From positions 1 to 64,000 of the forward strand of contig JAPLDH010000079.1 in assembly GCA_026391355.1 (NCBI GenBank): a DNA stretch of 64,000 bases. The letters are read 5' to 3'. This DNA is from Bacteroidota bacterium (lineage in GTDB: Bacteria > Bacteroidota > Bacteroidia > Bacteroidales > FEN-979). The notes beneath the pieces are model-generated. The model saw nothing but the letters and a program-made list of their open reading frames with translations. It did not search any database and had not been told where the DNA came from. This document shows, in pieces, positions 7,897 to 17,485 of the stretch (position 1 is its first letter; each line of letters opens with the position of its first letter). The position numbers were made by a program, and so were the translations under genes.

Positions 7897-9162
7897 ATGA
7901 AAACAGAAATCATCAATATCGGTGATGAATTGCTGATCGGTCAGGTGATCAATACCAATGCAGCCTGGATGGCCGTGGAGATGAACCTCGCAGGTTTTAT
8001 GATTGACCGGGTCACGGTGATTCAGGATGAAACGCAGGCTATCCTTGGTGCGCTGGAACAATCCCGGATGAATTCGGATATTATATTGATAACCGGTGGA
8101 TTAGGTCCAACTAAAGACGATATCACCAAAGAGGCACTTTGCCAATTTTTTAATACAACCCTTGCGTTTAATTTAAAGGCATTTGAGAACATCGAACGCT
8201 TCTTTCATCAGCGGGGCATTTCTGTCACTGAACTTAACCGGAAACAGGCCGAGCTCCCTGAAAATTGCACACCTGTTCACAATCAGAATGGAACCGCTCC
8301 GGGAATGTGGTTTGAAACAACCAGGGATCGTACCGGGGAAAAAGTGATTATTATTTCCTTGCCTGGAGTTCCTTTTGAAATGAAGTCCATGATGAAAGAC
8401 CTTGTGATTCCTATGTTAAAAATCCGCTTTCCTCAACATACCATTATCCACAAAACAATCATGACACAAGGAATCGGTGAATCATTTCTTGCGGACCTGA
8501 TTGAGGAGTGGGAAACACAGTTGCCATCAAATATCTCTCTTGCTTACCTTCCGCATCCCGGCATTGTTCGTCTTCGCCTGACAGGTATAGGTAATCATGC
8601 AACTAACATCAGAAAACAAATTGAGGAAGAATCACAGAAGTTGCAAAAAATCATTCCCCATTATATTTACGGATATGATGATGAACAATTGGAAGAAACG
8701 GTTGGCAGATTATTGAAAGAAAGGAAATTGTCTGTTGCCACTGCGGAAAGTTGCACAGGTGGGTATATTGCGCACCTGATCACCTCTGTTCCCGGATGCA
8801 GCGTTTATTTCAAAGGAAGTATCATTGCTTACGCCAATGAAATAAAGGAAAAGGAATTGGGCGTTTCAGCAGAATCACTGTTCACTTTCGGGGCCGTAAG
8901 TGAACAGGTAGTGAAAGCAATGGCATCCGGTATAATGGAAAAGTTTAAGGTTGATCTTGCGATTGCAACCTCAGGAATTGCCGGTCCCGACGGTGGAACA
9001 GATGAAAAACCTGTCGGGATGATCTGGATTGCCATCGCTTCCCCTTCAGGTATTACCGCCCGGAAATACCAGTTTGGAGATAACCGTGACAGGAATATCC
9101 GGAGAACAGCCATGCAGGCGCTGAATTTACTAAGGAAAACAGTGATCGGTGAACCCTTTTGA
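7897..9162 (+). CDS. cinA: CinA-like protein / NMN deamidase
   Basis: This 421-residue protein has the full CinA layout: an N-terminal molybdopterin-binding-like (MoCF/COG1058) domain with INIGDELLIGQVINTN and ITGGLGPTKDDITKEA, and a C-terminal CinA deamidase domain with VATAESCTGG and TSGIAGPDGGTDEKPVG. The C-terminal domain hydrolyses nicotinamide mononucleotide to nicotinate mononucleotide in pyridine nucleotide recycling; the N-terminal domain acts on ADP-ribose-type substrates in some bacteria. The ATG at 7897 is chosen over a TTG at 7867 because of the -7 element between them. rpmB follows after 85 bases, a familiar Bacteroidota arrangement. Confidence 0.93.
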   Translation: MKTEIINIGDELLIGQVINTNAAWMAVEMNLAGFMIDRVTVIQDETQAILGALEQSRMNSDIILITGGLGPTKDDITKEALCQFFNTTLAFNLKAFENIERFFHQRGISVTELNRKQAELPENCTPVHNQNGTAPGMWFETTRDRTGEKVIIISLPGVPFEMKSMMKDLVIPMLKIRFPQHTIIHKTIMTQGIGESFLADLIEEWETQLPSNISLAYLPHPGIVRLRLTGIGNHATNIRKQIEEESQKLQKIIPHYIYGYDDEQLEETVGRLLKERKLSVATAESCTGGYIAHLITSVPGCSVYFKGSIIAYANEIKEKELGVSAESLFTFGAVSEQVVKAMASGIMEKFKVDLAIATSGIAGPDGGTDEKPVGMIWIAIASPSGITARKYQFGDNRDRNIRRTAMQALNLLRKTVIGEPF

Positions 9163-9247
9163 AATAAATCAGAAAATACTTTGGAAATTGAAAAATATTT
9201 CAGACATTTGCACTCCATTTTGAAAATCAATCTGTAAAGTCTGTACC

Positions 9248-9487
9248 ATGTCGAGAGTTTGTGAATTAACAGGAAAATCTGCAATTGGCGGGAATCATGT
9301 CTCCCACTCCAATATAAAGACAAAACGGAAATTTTATCCCAACCTTCAAACAAAGAGGTTTTTCCTTACCGCAGAAAACCGTTATATCACGCTAAAAGTA
9401 ACAGCAAGGAGTTTACGGACCATCAATAAAAAAGGCATTGAAGCATGCATCAAGGAAGCCCGTGAAAAGGGTTACCTGGATAAATAG
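9248..9487 (+). CDS. rpmB: 50S ribosomal protein L28
   Basis: This 79-residue basic protein is full length for L28. It begins MSRVCELTGKSAIGGNHVSH and continues with KTKRKFYPNLQTKRFF, the conserved RNA-binding N-terminal half. The single cysteine shows it is the form without zinc-binding cysteine pairs. A CACATTTG-like stretch near 9203-9210 is a weak promoter candidate (GACATTTG, one mismatch from TAnnTTTG). In many Bacteroidota rpmG (L33), a small DUF4295 gene and ftsY follow; here a strong terminator comes at once and none of them is present. Confidence 0.96.
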   Translation: MSRVCELTGKSAIGGNHVSHSNIKTKRKFYPNLQTKRFFLTAENRYITLKVTARSLRTINKKGIEACIKEAREKGYLDK

Positions 9488-9503
9488 TACATATTTATGT
9501 TCC

Positions 9504-9540
9504 AAAAAATGCTGTTACTGCAGGTAACAGCATTTTTTTT
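9504..9540 (+). terminator. Rho-independent terminator after rpmB
   Basis: GCTGTTAC (9511-9518) pairs with GTAACAGC (9524-9531) across a 5-base loop, the stem extends through A- and T-runs, and eight Ts end it. The A-run on the far side would let it work in both directions. Confidence 0.9.
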
Positions 9541-9610
9541 ATCTTCCTGGAAGGAAATAAAATCGTACTGATTTCGTTTTGAATTATTGCTTATCAACCT
9601 CCCGGTATTC

Positions 9611-10264
9611 ATGAACAGCCTCCCCAGAATTATTCCATTCCTGTTTTTCTTAATCCTTATTAACACTATTCAGGCTCAGGAAACTGACAAAGACCTTGTT
9701 CAGTTTTCAGGCATCACTATTACAGCCGACAGTCTGAATCCTGTACCTTTTACAAAAATTCTGATAAGGAATACAAAGAAAGGAACAACAAGCGATGTCA
9801 ACGGATATTTTTCTTTTGTTGCCAAAAAGCATGATTCCATTATTTTTACTGCCCTTGGTTTTAAACCGGAACGGTTCATCATTCCTGACACAATCACAAA
9901 GAACAGATACTCCCTGATCCAGCTTATGACAGCCGATACCATTACATTACCGGCAGCCTATATTTTTCCATGGCCGACCCTGGAGGATTTTAAGCGTGCA
10001 TTCGTAAATACAGAGATACCGGATGATGACCTGACACGGGCAAAAAAGAACCTGAACCCTGATGATCTCCGCCGGCGCATGGAAAACTATCCCATGGATG
10101 GAACAATGAATTTCAACAATTACATTGAAACACAAACCAGCAGACTTTATTATTTCGGTCAGCAGCAGCCATTCGCCATTTTTAATCCCTTTGCCTGGGC
10201 CAAATTTATTAAAGCCTGGAAAGAAGGAAAATTTAAACGAAAGGATAATTCTTCGAACGAGTGA
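9611..10264 (+). CDS. Secreted carboxypeptidase-regulatory-like domain protein
   Basis: The ATG at 9611 gives 217 residues and a clean signal peptide (MNSLPRIIPFLFFLI, then cleavage near TIQAQ); an in-frame TTG at 9587 would spoil it. Residues about 30-110 form a CarboxypepD_reg-like beta-sandwich (GITITADSLNPVPFTKILI, then GTTSDVNGYFSF), as found at the N-terminus of many TonB receptors but here stand-alone. The rest, with YIFPWPTLEDFKRAF and DDLRRRMENYPMDG, is typical of a Bacteroidota family of unknown function. It overlaps the next gene, a TonB receptor, by 4 bases, so they are translationally coupled and probably act together in the envelope. Confidence 0.8.
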   Translation: MNSLPRIIPFLFFLILINTIQAQETDKDLVQFSGITITADSLNPVPFTKILIRNTKKGTTSDVNGYFSFVAKKHDSIIFTALGFKPERFIIPDTITKNRYSLIQLMTADTITLPAAYIFPWPTLEDFKRAFVNTEIPDDDLTRAKKNLNPDDLRRRMENYPMDGTMNFNNYIETQTSRLYYFGQQQPFAIFNPFAWAKFIKAWKEGKFKRKDNSSNE

Positions 10265-12711
10265 TCTTTAATTTGAAAAATAAGACATACATTCTTATAC
10301 TCTTGCTGTGCCTGTTATCCTTTATAAGCCATGCCCAACAGGATGCAATCATTTCAGGGAAGATCTCCGGTAATGATAATAAACCTGTGGCAAATGCGAA
10401 TATTACCGTGGCCGGTAGTATTGCCGGAACCATATCAAACAGTGAAGGTGTATTCCTCATCCATGTACCATCAGGAAAAACAATAACCATCCAGGTCAGC
10501 CACATCAGCTATGAAACCGACTCAATAAAGGTTTTACTTAATCCCGGTGAACGAAGGACCATCAATTGTACACTCCATAATTCAAGAACCACGCTTCTTT
10601 CCGTAGAAGTTAAAGATCAGCAACTTAATACCAATACTTTCAGCAGGTTAGACCCAAAAACGGTCAACTTTATTCCGACCATCGGTTCCGGAGTGGAAGA
10701 ATTGATTAAAACGATGCCGGGTGTTGCTTCACATAATGAATTGAGTTCCCAGTATTCTGTTCGTGGCGGGAATTATGACGAGAACCTGGTTTTTGTCAAT
10801 GATATTGAAGTGTACCGGCCATTTCTGGTAAGGTCGGGTCAACAAGAAGGATTAAGTTTTTTGAATCCCGATCTTGTTTCTTCCATCTCATTTTCAGCCG
10901 GAGGATTTGATGCAAAATATGGAGATAAAATGTCTTCGGTTCTTGATATACGGTATAAACGTCCAACCTCTTTTGCAGGTTCTTTTGACCTGAGTTTGCT
11001 TGGCGCCACTGCTCACCTTGAAGGGACGGTTGGAAAAAAACTTAGTTACCTTATGGGGGTGCGTTACAAGACCAACTCCTATTTTCTGAAAGGGTTGGAT
11101 GTCAAAGGAAATTATAAAACCCGGTATCTTGACTTCCAGGGTATGGTCAATTATGAATTCAGTAAAAAATGGGAGTTATCTGTTTTAGGGACATTCAGTG
11201 ATAATTCCTTTAAATTGATTCCCCAGACACAAACCACAACCTTCGGTTCTGCATTTGAAGTCTTTAAAGTCATGATCTTCTTTGATGGCCAGGAGGTTGA
11301 TCATTATCAGAACTGGTTAAGCGCTGCTACCCTGACATTCAAGCCCCGCAAGGATTTACGGTTTAGACTGATTTCATCAATTTACCAGGCTTCCGAAAGC
11401 GAGACCTATGATATATCTGGAGAATATTGGATCGGAGCATTGGAGGCCCCCGGCCTTACAGGATCCGGCAGCAGTGGAAATGTCACAGAAGTACTTGGTG
11501 TTGGCGCATATCTCAATCATGCACGTAATTACCTGGATGGAACAGTTTTTAACTTTGAACATCGGGGAAACTGGGAAAAAGGCAAAACCCTTATGCAATG
11601 GGGAATAAGGTATCAGCATGAATTTTTCAAGAATGTAATGAATGAATGGGAACTCCAGGACTCCGCAGGTTATTCCCAACCCCACCCATATGATTCCCTG
11701 GGATCTTCCTATCCACCGCATGATTCCCTCTTGCTTTCTAATGTTGTTAAATCCAACTATAATATCGGGGATAACCGCTATTCAGCTTTTATTTCGAATT
11801 CCTGGAATTTCAGAAATACCGGAAATGATATCTCTCTTACTGCTGGGGTAAGAGCAAATTACAATGATCTTAACCATCAATTTTTATTGGATCCCCGCGT
11901 TAATCTTTCATTCAGCCCGCATTGGAAGAAAAATGTCGTTTTCCGTCTTTCGGGAGGATACTATTCCCAACCCCCTACCTTCCGTGAATTGACTGATCTG
12001 AAAGGCGATGTTATTACCGGTCTCAAGGCCCAGCGGGCAATCCATGTATTAGCAGGGGGAGATTTATATTTTAACTGGTGGGGCAGGCCCTTTAAATTCG
12101 TTTCAGAGGTTTATTATAAATATCTAACCAACCTGATACCCTATGAAATTGATAACCTGAAAATACGGTATTTCGGTACAAATGATGCCTATGGATATTC
12201 AACAGGGATCGATTTCAGGATCAACGGTGAGTTTGTAAAAGGGGCTGAATCATGGGCCAGTATTTCGTTCATGAAATCGATGGAGCATTACAATGGTGTA
12301 TGGGTTCCGCGACCTACGGATCAATTGGTCAACCTGAGCATCTTTTTCCAGGATTACGTTCCCGGCTTTCCGTCATGGAGGGTACATCTTACCGCATTTT
12401 ATGGTACCGGTCTTCCCATTTCTCCTCCGAATGCCAAAAAAGATCCTAATTCAATTTTCAGGATACCTTCTTATAAAAGGGTTGACCTTGGCTTATCCAA
12501 ACAACTTATCAGCGACAACACCAGGTTTTCGTCAAAAAATCCACTCAGGGCATTCAAGGCAATGTGGTTATCACTTGAGATATTCAACCTCCTGGGGATT
12601 AGCAATACCGTATCTTATATTTGGATAAGGGATATCACAGGAACCCAGTGGGGAGTTCCCAATTACCTGACACCTCGGGAGTTTAATTTAAAACTGGTGG
12701 CAGATTTCTGA
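10261..12711 (+). CDS. TonB-dependent outer-membrane receptor
   Basis: The GTG at 10261 overlaps the preceding stop (GTGA) and yields 816 residues with a signal peptide ending near FISHAQ. A carboxypeptidase-regulatory-like domain (SGKISGNDNKPVANANITV, about 31-110) precedes the plug (LIKTMPGVASHNELSSQYSVRGG, about 148-170) and a 22-strand barrel ending in an aromatic residue (LKLVADF). The plug phrase NELSSQYSVRGGNYDENLVF is typical of a widespread Bacteroidota receptor subfamily with unknown ligand. No SusD partner is present; the coupled upstream gene encodes a secreted protein with a related domain. Substrate cannot be told from sequence. Confidence 0.9.
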   Translation: MIFNLKNKTYILILLLCLLSFISHAQQDAIISGKISGNDNKPVANANITVAGSIAGTISNSEGVFLIHVPSGKTITIQVSHISYETDSIKVLLNPGERRTINCTLHNSRTTLLSVEVKDQQLNTNTFSRLDPKTVNFIPTIGSGVEELIKTMPGVASHNELSSQYSVRGGNYDENLVFVNDIEVYRPFLVRSGQQEGLSFLNPDLVSSISFSAGGFDAKYGDKMSSVLDIRYKRPTSFAGSFDLSLLGATAHLEGTVGKKLSYLMGVRYKTNSYFLKGLDVKGNYKTRYLDFQGMVNYEFSKKWELSVLGTFSDNSFKLIPQTQTTTFGSAFEVFKVMIFFDGQEVDHYQNWLSAATLTFKPRKDLRFRLISSIYQASESETYDISGEYWIGALEAPGLTGSGSSGNVTEVLGVGAYLNHARNYLDGTVFNFEHRGNWEKGKTLMQWGIRYQHEFFKNVMNEWELQDSAGYSQPHPYDSLGSSYPPHDSLLLSNVVKSNYNIGDNRYSAFISNSWNFRNTGNDISLTAGVRANYNDLNHQFLLDPRVNLSFSPHWKKNVVFRLSGGYYSQPPTFRELTDLKGDVITGLKAQRAIHVLAGGDLYFNWWGRPFKFVSEVYYKYLTNLIPYEIDNLKIRYFGTNDAYGYSTGIDFRINGEFVKGAESWASISFMKSMEHYNGVWVPRPTDQLVNLSIFFQDYVPGFPSWRVHLTAFYGTGLPISPPNAKKDPNSIFRIPSYKRVDLGLSKQLISDNTRFSSKNPLRAFKAMWLSLEIFNLLGISNTVSYIWIRDITGTQWGVPNYLTPREFNLKLVADF

Positions 12712-12796
12712 AATGGTCACAAAGCCTGCCTGCCTGCAGCCAGAGGCTTCGCAAAGTCGCAGAAATACTTTTTAGTATTCCCGGCTGGGTGTGTGT

Positions 12797-14020
12797 TTAT
12801 TCAAATGATTTCAGAGAAACCCTTATAATCTCCACTGCTTCATGAACCTGTTCTTCATTGATGATCAGCGGGGGGGCAAACCGGATGATATGATCATGTG
12901 TCGGTTTTGCGAGTAACCCGTTATCCCTCATTTTCAAACAGACATCCCAGGCAGTTTTACCATTCATGGGTTTGATAACGGTTGCATTGAGCAAACCCTT
13001 GCCACGAATGAGCTCTATCATTGGAGAATCGATCTTTTTTAACTCCTCACGAAAGATAATTCCCATATTATAGGCATTTTCGGTAAGTTCTTCATCTTTA
13101 ATCACCGTGAGGGCAGCAATCGCAACCTTTGCGGCGATAGGGTTACCACCAAAGGTGGAACCGTGTTCACCCGGCCTGATCGTCAGCATGATCGGGTCAT
13201 CTGCAAGCACTGCTGATACAGGATAAACACCTCCGGAGAGGGCCTTTCCGAGGATCAATATATCGGGTTTGAAACCTTCCCAGTCGCAAGCCAGCAACTT
13301 ACCGGTACGTCCGATACCTGTTTGAACTTCGTCGGCGATGAACAGGACGTTCTTTGACTTACACATTGTATATGCCTTTTTAAGGTAGCCTTCATCCGGA
13401 ACAAAGACACCCGCCTCACCCTGGATAGGTTCGACCAGGAAACCGGCAACTTCTGGATCTTCCAATGCCTTTTCCAACGCTTTCAGGTCATTATACGGGA
13501 TTGTGATAAACCCGGGTGTGAAAGGGCCAAAATCTTCCCGTGCCATCGGATCAGTTGACATAGAGATGACCGAAATAGTACGCCCGTGAAAGTTGTTTTC
13601 ACAACAGATGATCTTTGCCTTGTTTTCGGCGATTCCTTTTACTTTGTAAGCCCATTTCCGGCAAAGTTTCAATGCCGTTTCATCACCTTCTGCACCGGAA
13701 TTCATTGGCAACACCTTATCGAATCCAAAAAAATCCGTGATAAACTTTTCGTACGTGCCAAGAACATTATTATAAAAAGCACGGGATGTCAATTCAAGGG
13801 TTCCAGCCTGTTCAATCAGGGCATTTACAATCTTTGGATGACAATGCCCCTGATTTACTGCAGAATACGCAGATAGAAAATCATAATAACGTTTTCCTTC
13901 TGCATCCCACATAAAAACACCTTTGCCCATAGAGAGCACTACCGGCAATGGGTGATAGTTGTGCGCACCGTACTTGTCTTCCAGCTCCATTGCCTGTTGA
14001 GAAGTCATTTTTTCTGTCAT
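12797..14020 (-). CDS. rocD: Ornithine aminotransferase
   Basis: This 407-residue class III PLP aminotransferase matches ornithine delta-aminotransferase, which moves the delta-amino group of ornithine to 2-oxoglutarate, giving glutamate semialdehyde on the arginine-to-proline/glutamate route. It shows [19 protein letters not shown] near the start, the glycine-rich PLP segment MNSGAEGDE, the NNFHGRT stretch, [11 protein letters not shown], and the PLP lysine in [16 protein letters not shown]. Acetylornithine aminotransferases look similar, but [13 protein letters not shown] favours RocD. It starts 19 bases after the T9SS cargo gene and has no clear promoter of its own, so it may be read from the TonB receptor promoter at 17461. 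Confidence 0.92.
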   Translation of the reverse strand: MTEKMTSQQAMELEDKYGAHNYHPLPVVLSMGKGVFMWDAEGKRYYDFLSAYSAVNQGHCHPKIVNALIEQAGTLELTSRAFYNNVLGTYEKFITDFFGFDKVLPMNSGAEGDETALKLCRKWAYKVKGIAENKAKIICCENNFHGRTISVISMSTDPMAREDFGPFTPGFITIPYNDLKALEKALEDPEVAGFLVEPIQGEAGVFVPDEGYLKKAYTMCKSKNVLFIADEVQTGIGRTGKLLACDWEGFKPDILILGKALSGGVYPVSAVLADDPIMLTIRPGEHGSTFGGNPIAAKVAIAALTVIKDEELTENAYNMGIIFREELKKIDSPMIELIRGKGLLNATVIKPMNGKTAWDVCLKMRDNGLLAKPTHDHIIRFAPPLIINEEQVHEAVEIIRVSLKSFE

Positions 14021-14039
14021 AGTATTTTCAATTTTTTGA

Positions 14040-15008
14040 TTATCTTTTTATCATAAAGGATCCGGTGTTCAAAACCGTTTTCCCGTCCGTCAGTTTGTAA
14101 TAATAGGTTCCATTTGTAAGATTATACACAGGGATGGTGTTTTTATCTTTTATCAGGCTGTATCTTGCCATTTTTTTTCCATCCATTGCAAAAACTTCAA
14201 GCAATCCGTTTTTTACAACCTTGCTGAGTTCAACTTTCAGAAGATCCCTGGCCGGAACTGGATAGGTATTGATCGTCACATCCGGCATCATGAACTGCTG
14301 AATACCTGCAGGATATTCAACCATAAAATCGTCAACATACAATGTACTACTTACCTGACCTACCCCGGCCTGAAGATCGCCGAGATTAAAACCGGCGCTG
14401 GATACCGCAAGTATGCTAAGGGAATCGGGTGTCATCGTCTGATTGCGGTAGACAACAGGAATATCAAACTGGGTATAAGTATTATACGCTTCATGATAGA
14501 TCATTTCGCCATAACCGATTGTATCTCTTTTATGGGTTGAAGTATTAAACTGAGATACTACAATGGCAACTTTGCAGGAGTCATTATTAACCGGGAAATA
14601 CTTGAACCATCCGGTAAAATGCTGGGGATGACAGCCGTATGGACATGGTTTACCTATCTTGATCGTACTTTGAAGGATAATGAGTTTTGTCGTTCCCAGC
14701 ATTCCGGGAATAAAGATATCTTTGGGGATATAGGGAAAGTTTTTTGAAACAAGTTTTGCAGCGTATGTACCTGAATGTGCATCTGTGGTCCTGTAAACTG
14801 TGATGGGACCTGAACCGGCACCTATTGCAGGGGTATTTGCAAGTTCATTCAGGGTGGAAAAAAAGTTACTGTCCGGTTCCATAAAAACCGAATCAATTCC
14901 CTGTACCTGGTGCCATGCTTCAAAGCCTCCGTTTGGAAGAACCATTGTCTGGCCGAATGTAGCCTTGATCAGGATCAATGTAAAGATGAAAATAAAAGTT
15001 TGTTTCAT
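14040..15008 (-). CDS. Secreted protein with T9SS type A sorting domain
   Basis: This 322-residue protein has a signal peptide ([20 protein letters not shown]), then [10 protein letters not shown], a common opening of Bacteroidota PCMD-like beta-sandwich domains that may bind carbohydrate. The last 80 residues form a T9SS sorting domain: [42 protein letters not shown] and the final GSFMIKR. It should be exported by the Sec route, moved over the outer membrane by T9SS and cleaved or anchored. The gene lies 26 bases after a TonB receptor gene on the same strand, so a surface partnership is plausible. No enzymatic motif was recognised. Confidence 0.8.
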   Translation of the reverse strand: MKQTFIFIFTLILIKATFGQTMVLPNGGFEAWHQVQGIDSVFMEPDSNFFSTLNELANTPAIGAGSGPITVYRTTDAHSGTYAAKLVSKNFPYIPKDIFIPGMLGTTKLIILQSTIKIGKPCPYGCHPQHFTGWFKYFPVNNDSCKVAIVVSQFNTSTHKRDTIGYGEMIYHEAYNTYTQFDIPVVYRNQTMTPDSLSILAVSSAGFNLGDLQAGVGQVSSTLYVDDFMVEYPAGIQQFMMPDVTINTYPVPARDLLKVELSKVVKNGLLEVFAMDGKKMARYSLIKDKNTIPVYNLTNGTYYYKLTDGKTVLNTGSFMIKR

Positions 15009-15034
15009 AATGGTTATGTTAATGGTTTACCTTG

Positions 15035-17440
15035 TTAAATTTTATATACTACCTGGATGGAGGTTGTTCTTGGAGATTCAATCGTTAAGGGACGCAATGA
15101 ATATTCGGTATTTAATAAATTGTTGATCACGACAGAAAACTTAAAATCTTTCAAAAGATAACTGATCCGGCAGTCAAACACCGAGGTTCCATGATCATGT
15201 TCAGTGCGATACTTTTTTATACCTGTTGCAAAATATCCTGCATAGTTCTTATCATAGAAAAACCTGTCAATATTTTGCATAAATCCATAATAACGCATGC
15301 TAATTCCACCGGAGATCTTCTTAAAGGTAAGCTGGAGATCTGATTTCACCAGACTTTGTATCCGGTATTTCAAGATATTGTTAGTGGTATCGGTGGAGGA
15401 GGTAGCATAGGTATTATAATCTCCAACTATTTTTGAAGCATAATATTCATAGTGTGGATCCAGTGCCTGTGGAACCGAATAGGTATAACCAACCAACACG
15501 CTGATATCAAAATTCCTGGCAACCTCTCCTTCGCCGGTAATGGCTGCTTCCACACCCCGGATCCTTGTAGGCCCGGTATTAAAAAATTTGAACCCGGAGT
15601 TTTTGGCAAAATCAGGGCTTCTTCCCCAAACACCGTAATTAAATTCGATATAGTTATCGTATTCTTCCTGGAAAATTGCCAGGTCGGCAATTCCTACAAA
15701 ATTACCCAATTTGTACACTTGCTTAAATCCGAGCTCAATGCTTATACTTGTCTCCGGATTGAGATTTGGATTTGGATAAAATCCAAACCTTCCAGAGGAA
15801 GTTGTGATATACCGTTCACCGATACTCGGAAAACGATATCCTTGTCCGATGGAAGAACGGATAAAACTACCTCTGGCAACCTGAAAACTCGCCCCTGCCC
15901 TGAATATCGGCCTGTTATCTTCAAAAGTTCCAAGTTTGTAATATTCCCAACGACCGCCAATGAGTACATTTAACCGATTGAAGAATTTCTTTTCAATTTG
16001 CGCACAGACTGCAAAGTTCTCAGAAGTGTAATGACCATCAACCCCGGCTGTTGTGGTACTATCAGCGGCCAATACACCTGAAAACACTTTGCCTGACGAC
16101 CAAACATAAGAGTTTATTATACCAAAGACAAGGACAATATCCTCCATCTTTTTAAATTTCTTCTGGAACTGGTATTCATTAAACAAAGTCATTGAAAGAG
16201 AGGACTGGTTATTGGTACCTGCCGTATTATCATAAAAGAAACGGTTCTTTAGGCTGTGTGAACCTCCCTTTTTTCCAAAGTACCTCAGGAATGGGTCCAG
16301 GTAAAATACGAATGCCTTAAATGTGGATAAGGCTTGAGGAAATGGCCTGAAAATATTGGTATCCGCATCGTACCAAAAGAATGCTTCAGCATTTTTCTGG
16401 TACATGAAATTCCCGTTCAGACCATAAGAAAGTCCCTCCACATTTTTTGACCTGATCCTGGTATTGAAATTAAATTTTATCCGCTGATTATAGGTTCCTG
16501 ATGTTGTCAGGGAATCTTGTATTTTACCTGCTTCCGGTATCGGCCCGATATACCCCTGGTCATTATAAAAGCTGCCACCAACGCTAAGGTCAAAATTTTC
16601 GATCTTCTGGGAATGTGAAATATTTACACCATACTGTAAGGGGTTTGAACCTGACCAGGGAGTATCAAACTTCCTGGAAGGTTTGCTGTACATACCGGCG
16701 GTTACCGTAAACTTGTTCATAACATTCTCCTTAGGCCAGGATGTCCTGACATTGATAGCGCCATTCAAGGCAGATGAACCATATAATACAGAAGAAGCTC
16801 CCTTGACCACTTCAATCTGATCAATATCATCGATCGGAAGGAAATCCCAAACAGGTCTGCCTGCATCACCCCTGAGTACAGGTATTTCATCCACCAATAT
16901 CATGACACGGCTTCCCAGTCCTGAACTAAAACCACTCCCTGATCTGATCTGGGGTTCATTATCAATCACAGCCACTCCCGGTACCTGCTCTACCGCTTTA
17001 TCTATCGTTTGAATATTCGCATTGTGGATCAGTTCAGGTTTCACTACTTCTATCGTTGAGATAGATTCCTGGATCTTCTGTGCATATTTTGATGCAGAAA
17101 CCACTACTGTATTTAATTCTTTGGAAGTACTTTTCAATGAAACATCCAACCCGTGTACGTTGCGGTCATTAATTGTGATCGCTTTCTCAAGTTTCTCATA
17201 ACCAATCGAAGAATAAACAAGGATAAACTGACCCTGGGGAATTTCAATCTTATAAAAACCACTGCTGTCGCTGAAGGTTCCTTTTTCCATCCCTTTCACC
17301 CCGATATTCACATAGGGCAATGGTTCCTGTGATTTCTCATCGGTGACTTTCCCTTTAATGATTGCATTTTGGGCTGAAACCAATGATGAAATAAAGAAAA
17401 TCACAAATATCAGGAGGGATTTCCTTCGATAAAGATCCAT
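15035..17440 (-). CDS. TonB-dependent receptor with carboxypeptidase-like domain
   Basis: This 801-residue outer-membrane receptor has a signal peptide ending near SSLVSAQ, a CarboxypepD_reg-like domain (KGKVTDEKSQEPLPYVNIGV, about 30-110), a plug with NTVVVSASKYAQKIQES and an RVMILVDEIPVLRGDAG box, VVKGASSVLYGSSALNGAINV, and a beta barrel ending QVVYKI. This plug resembles colicin/siderophore-type receptors more than SusC. Its -7 element is at 17461-17468. It is followed by a T9SS cargo gene after 26 bases and then rocD, suggesting a three-gene unit. The ligand is unknown; iron chelates or peptides are possible. Confidence 0.9.
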   Translation of the reverse strand: MDLYRRKSLLIFVIFFISSLVSAQNAIIKGKVTDEKSQEPLPYVNIGVKGMEKGTFSDSSGFYKIEIPQGQFILVYSSIGYEKLEKAITINDRNVHGLDVSLKSTSKELNTVVVSASKYAQKIQESISTIEVVKPELIHNANIQTIDKAVEQVPGVAVIDNEPQIRSGSGFSSGLGSRVMILVDEIPVLRGDAGRPVWDFLPIDDIDQIEVVKGASSVLYGSSALNGAINVRTSWPKENVMNKFTVTAGMYSKPSRKFDTPWSGSNPLQYGVNISHSQKIENFDLSVGGSFYNDQGYIGPIPEAGKIQDSLTTSGTYNQRIKFNFNTRIRSKNVEGLSYGLNGNFMYQKNAEAFFWYDADTNIFRPFPQALSTFKAFVFYLDPFLRYFGKKGGSHSLKNRFFYDNTAGTNNQSSLSMTLFNEYQFQKKFKKMEDIVLVFGIINSYVWSSGKVFSGVLAADSTTTAGVDGHYTSENFAVCAQIEKKFFNRLNVLIGGRWEYYKLGTFEDNRPIFRAGASFQVARGSFIRSSIGQGYRFPSIGERYITTSSGRFGFYPNPNLNPETSISIELGFKQVYKLGNFVGIADLAIFQEEYDNYIEFNYGVWGRSPDFAKNSGFKFFNTGPTRIRGVEAAITGEGEVARNFDISVLVGYTYSVPQALDPHYEYYASKIVGDYNTYATSSTDTTNNILKYRIQSLVKSDLQLTFKKISGGISMRYYGFMQNIDRFFYDKNYAGYFATGIKKYRTEHDHGTSVFDCRISYLLKDFKFSVVINNLLNTEYSLRPLTIESPRTTSIQVVYKI

Positions 17441-17460
17441 ACTTAAAGGGTTAATTTCAG

Positions 17461-17468
17461 CAAAATTA
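17461..17468 (-). promoter_or_regulatory. Bacteroidota -7 element for the TonB receptor operon
   Basis: On the minus strand this reads TAATTTTG, an exact TAnnTTTG match, 21 bases before the ATG at 17440. Confidence 0.65.
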
Positions 17469-17485
17469 AAAAATATATCAAGAAC

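Noticed and set aside
7897-9162. cinA start at TTG 7867
   Set aside because: The -7 element lies between that TTG and the ATG at 7897, and the conserved sequence starts at the ATG.
12740-12790. Terminator for the TonB receptor at 10261
   Set aside because: Only a weak AATAC/GTATT pairing without a proper T-tract; not strong enough to list.
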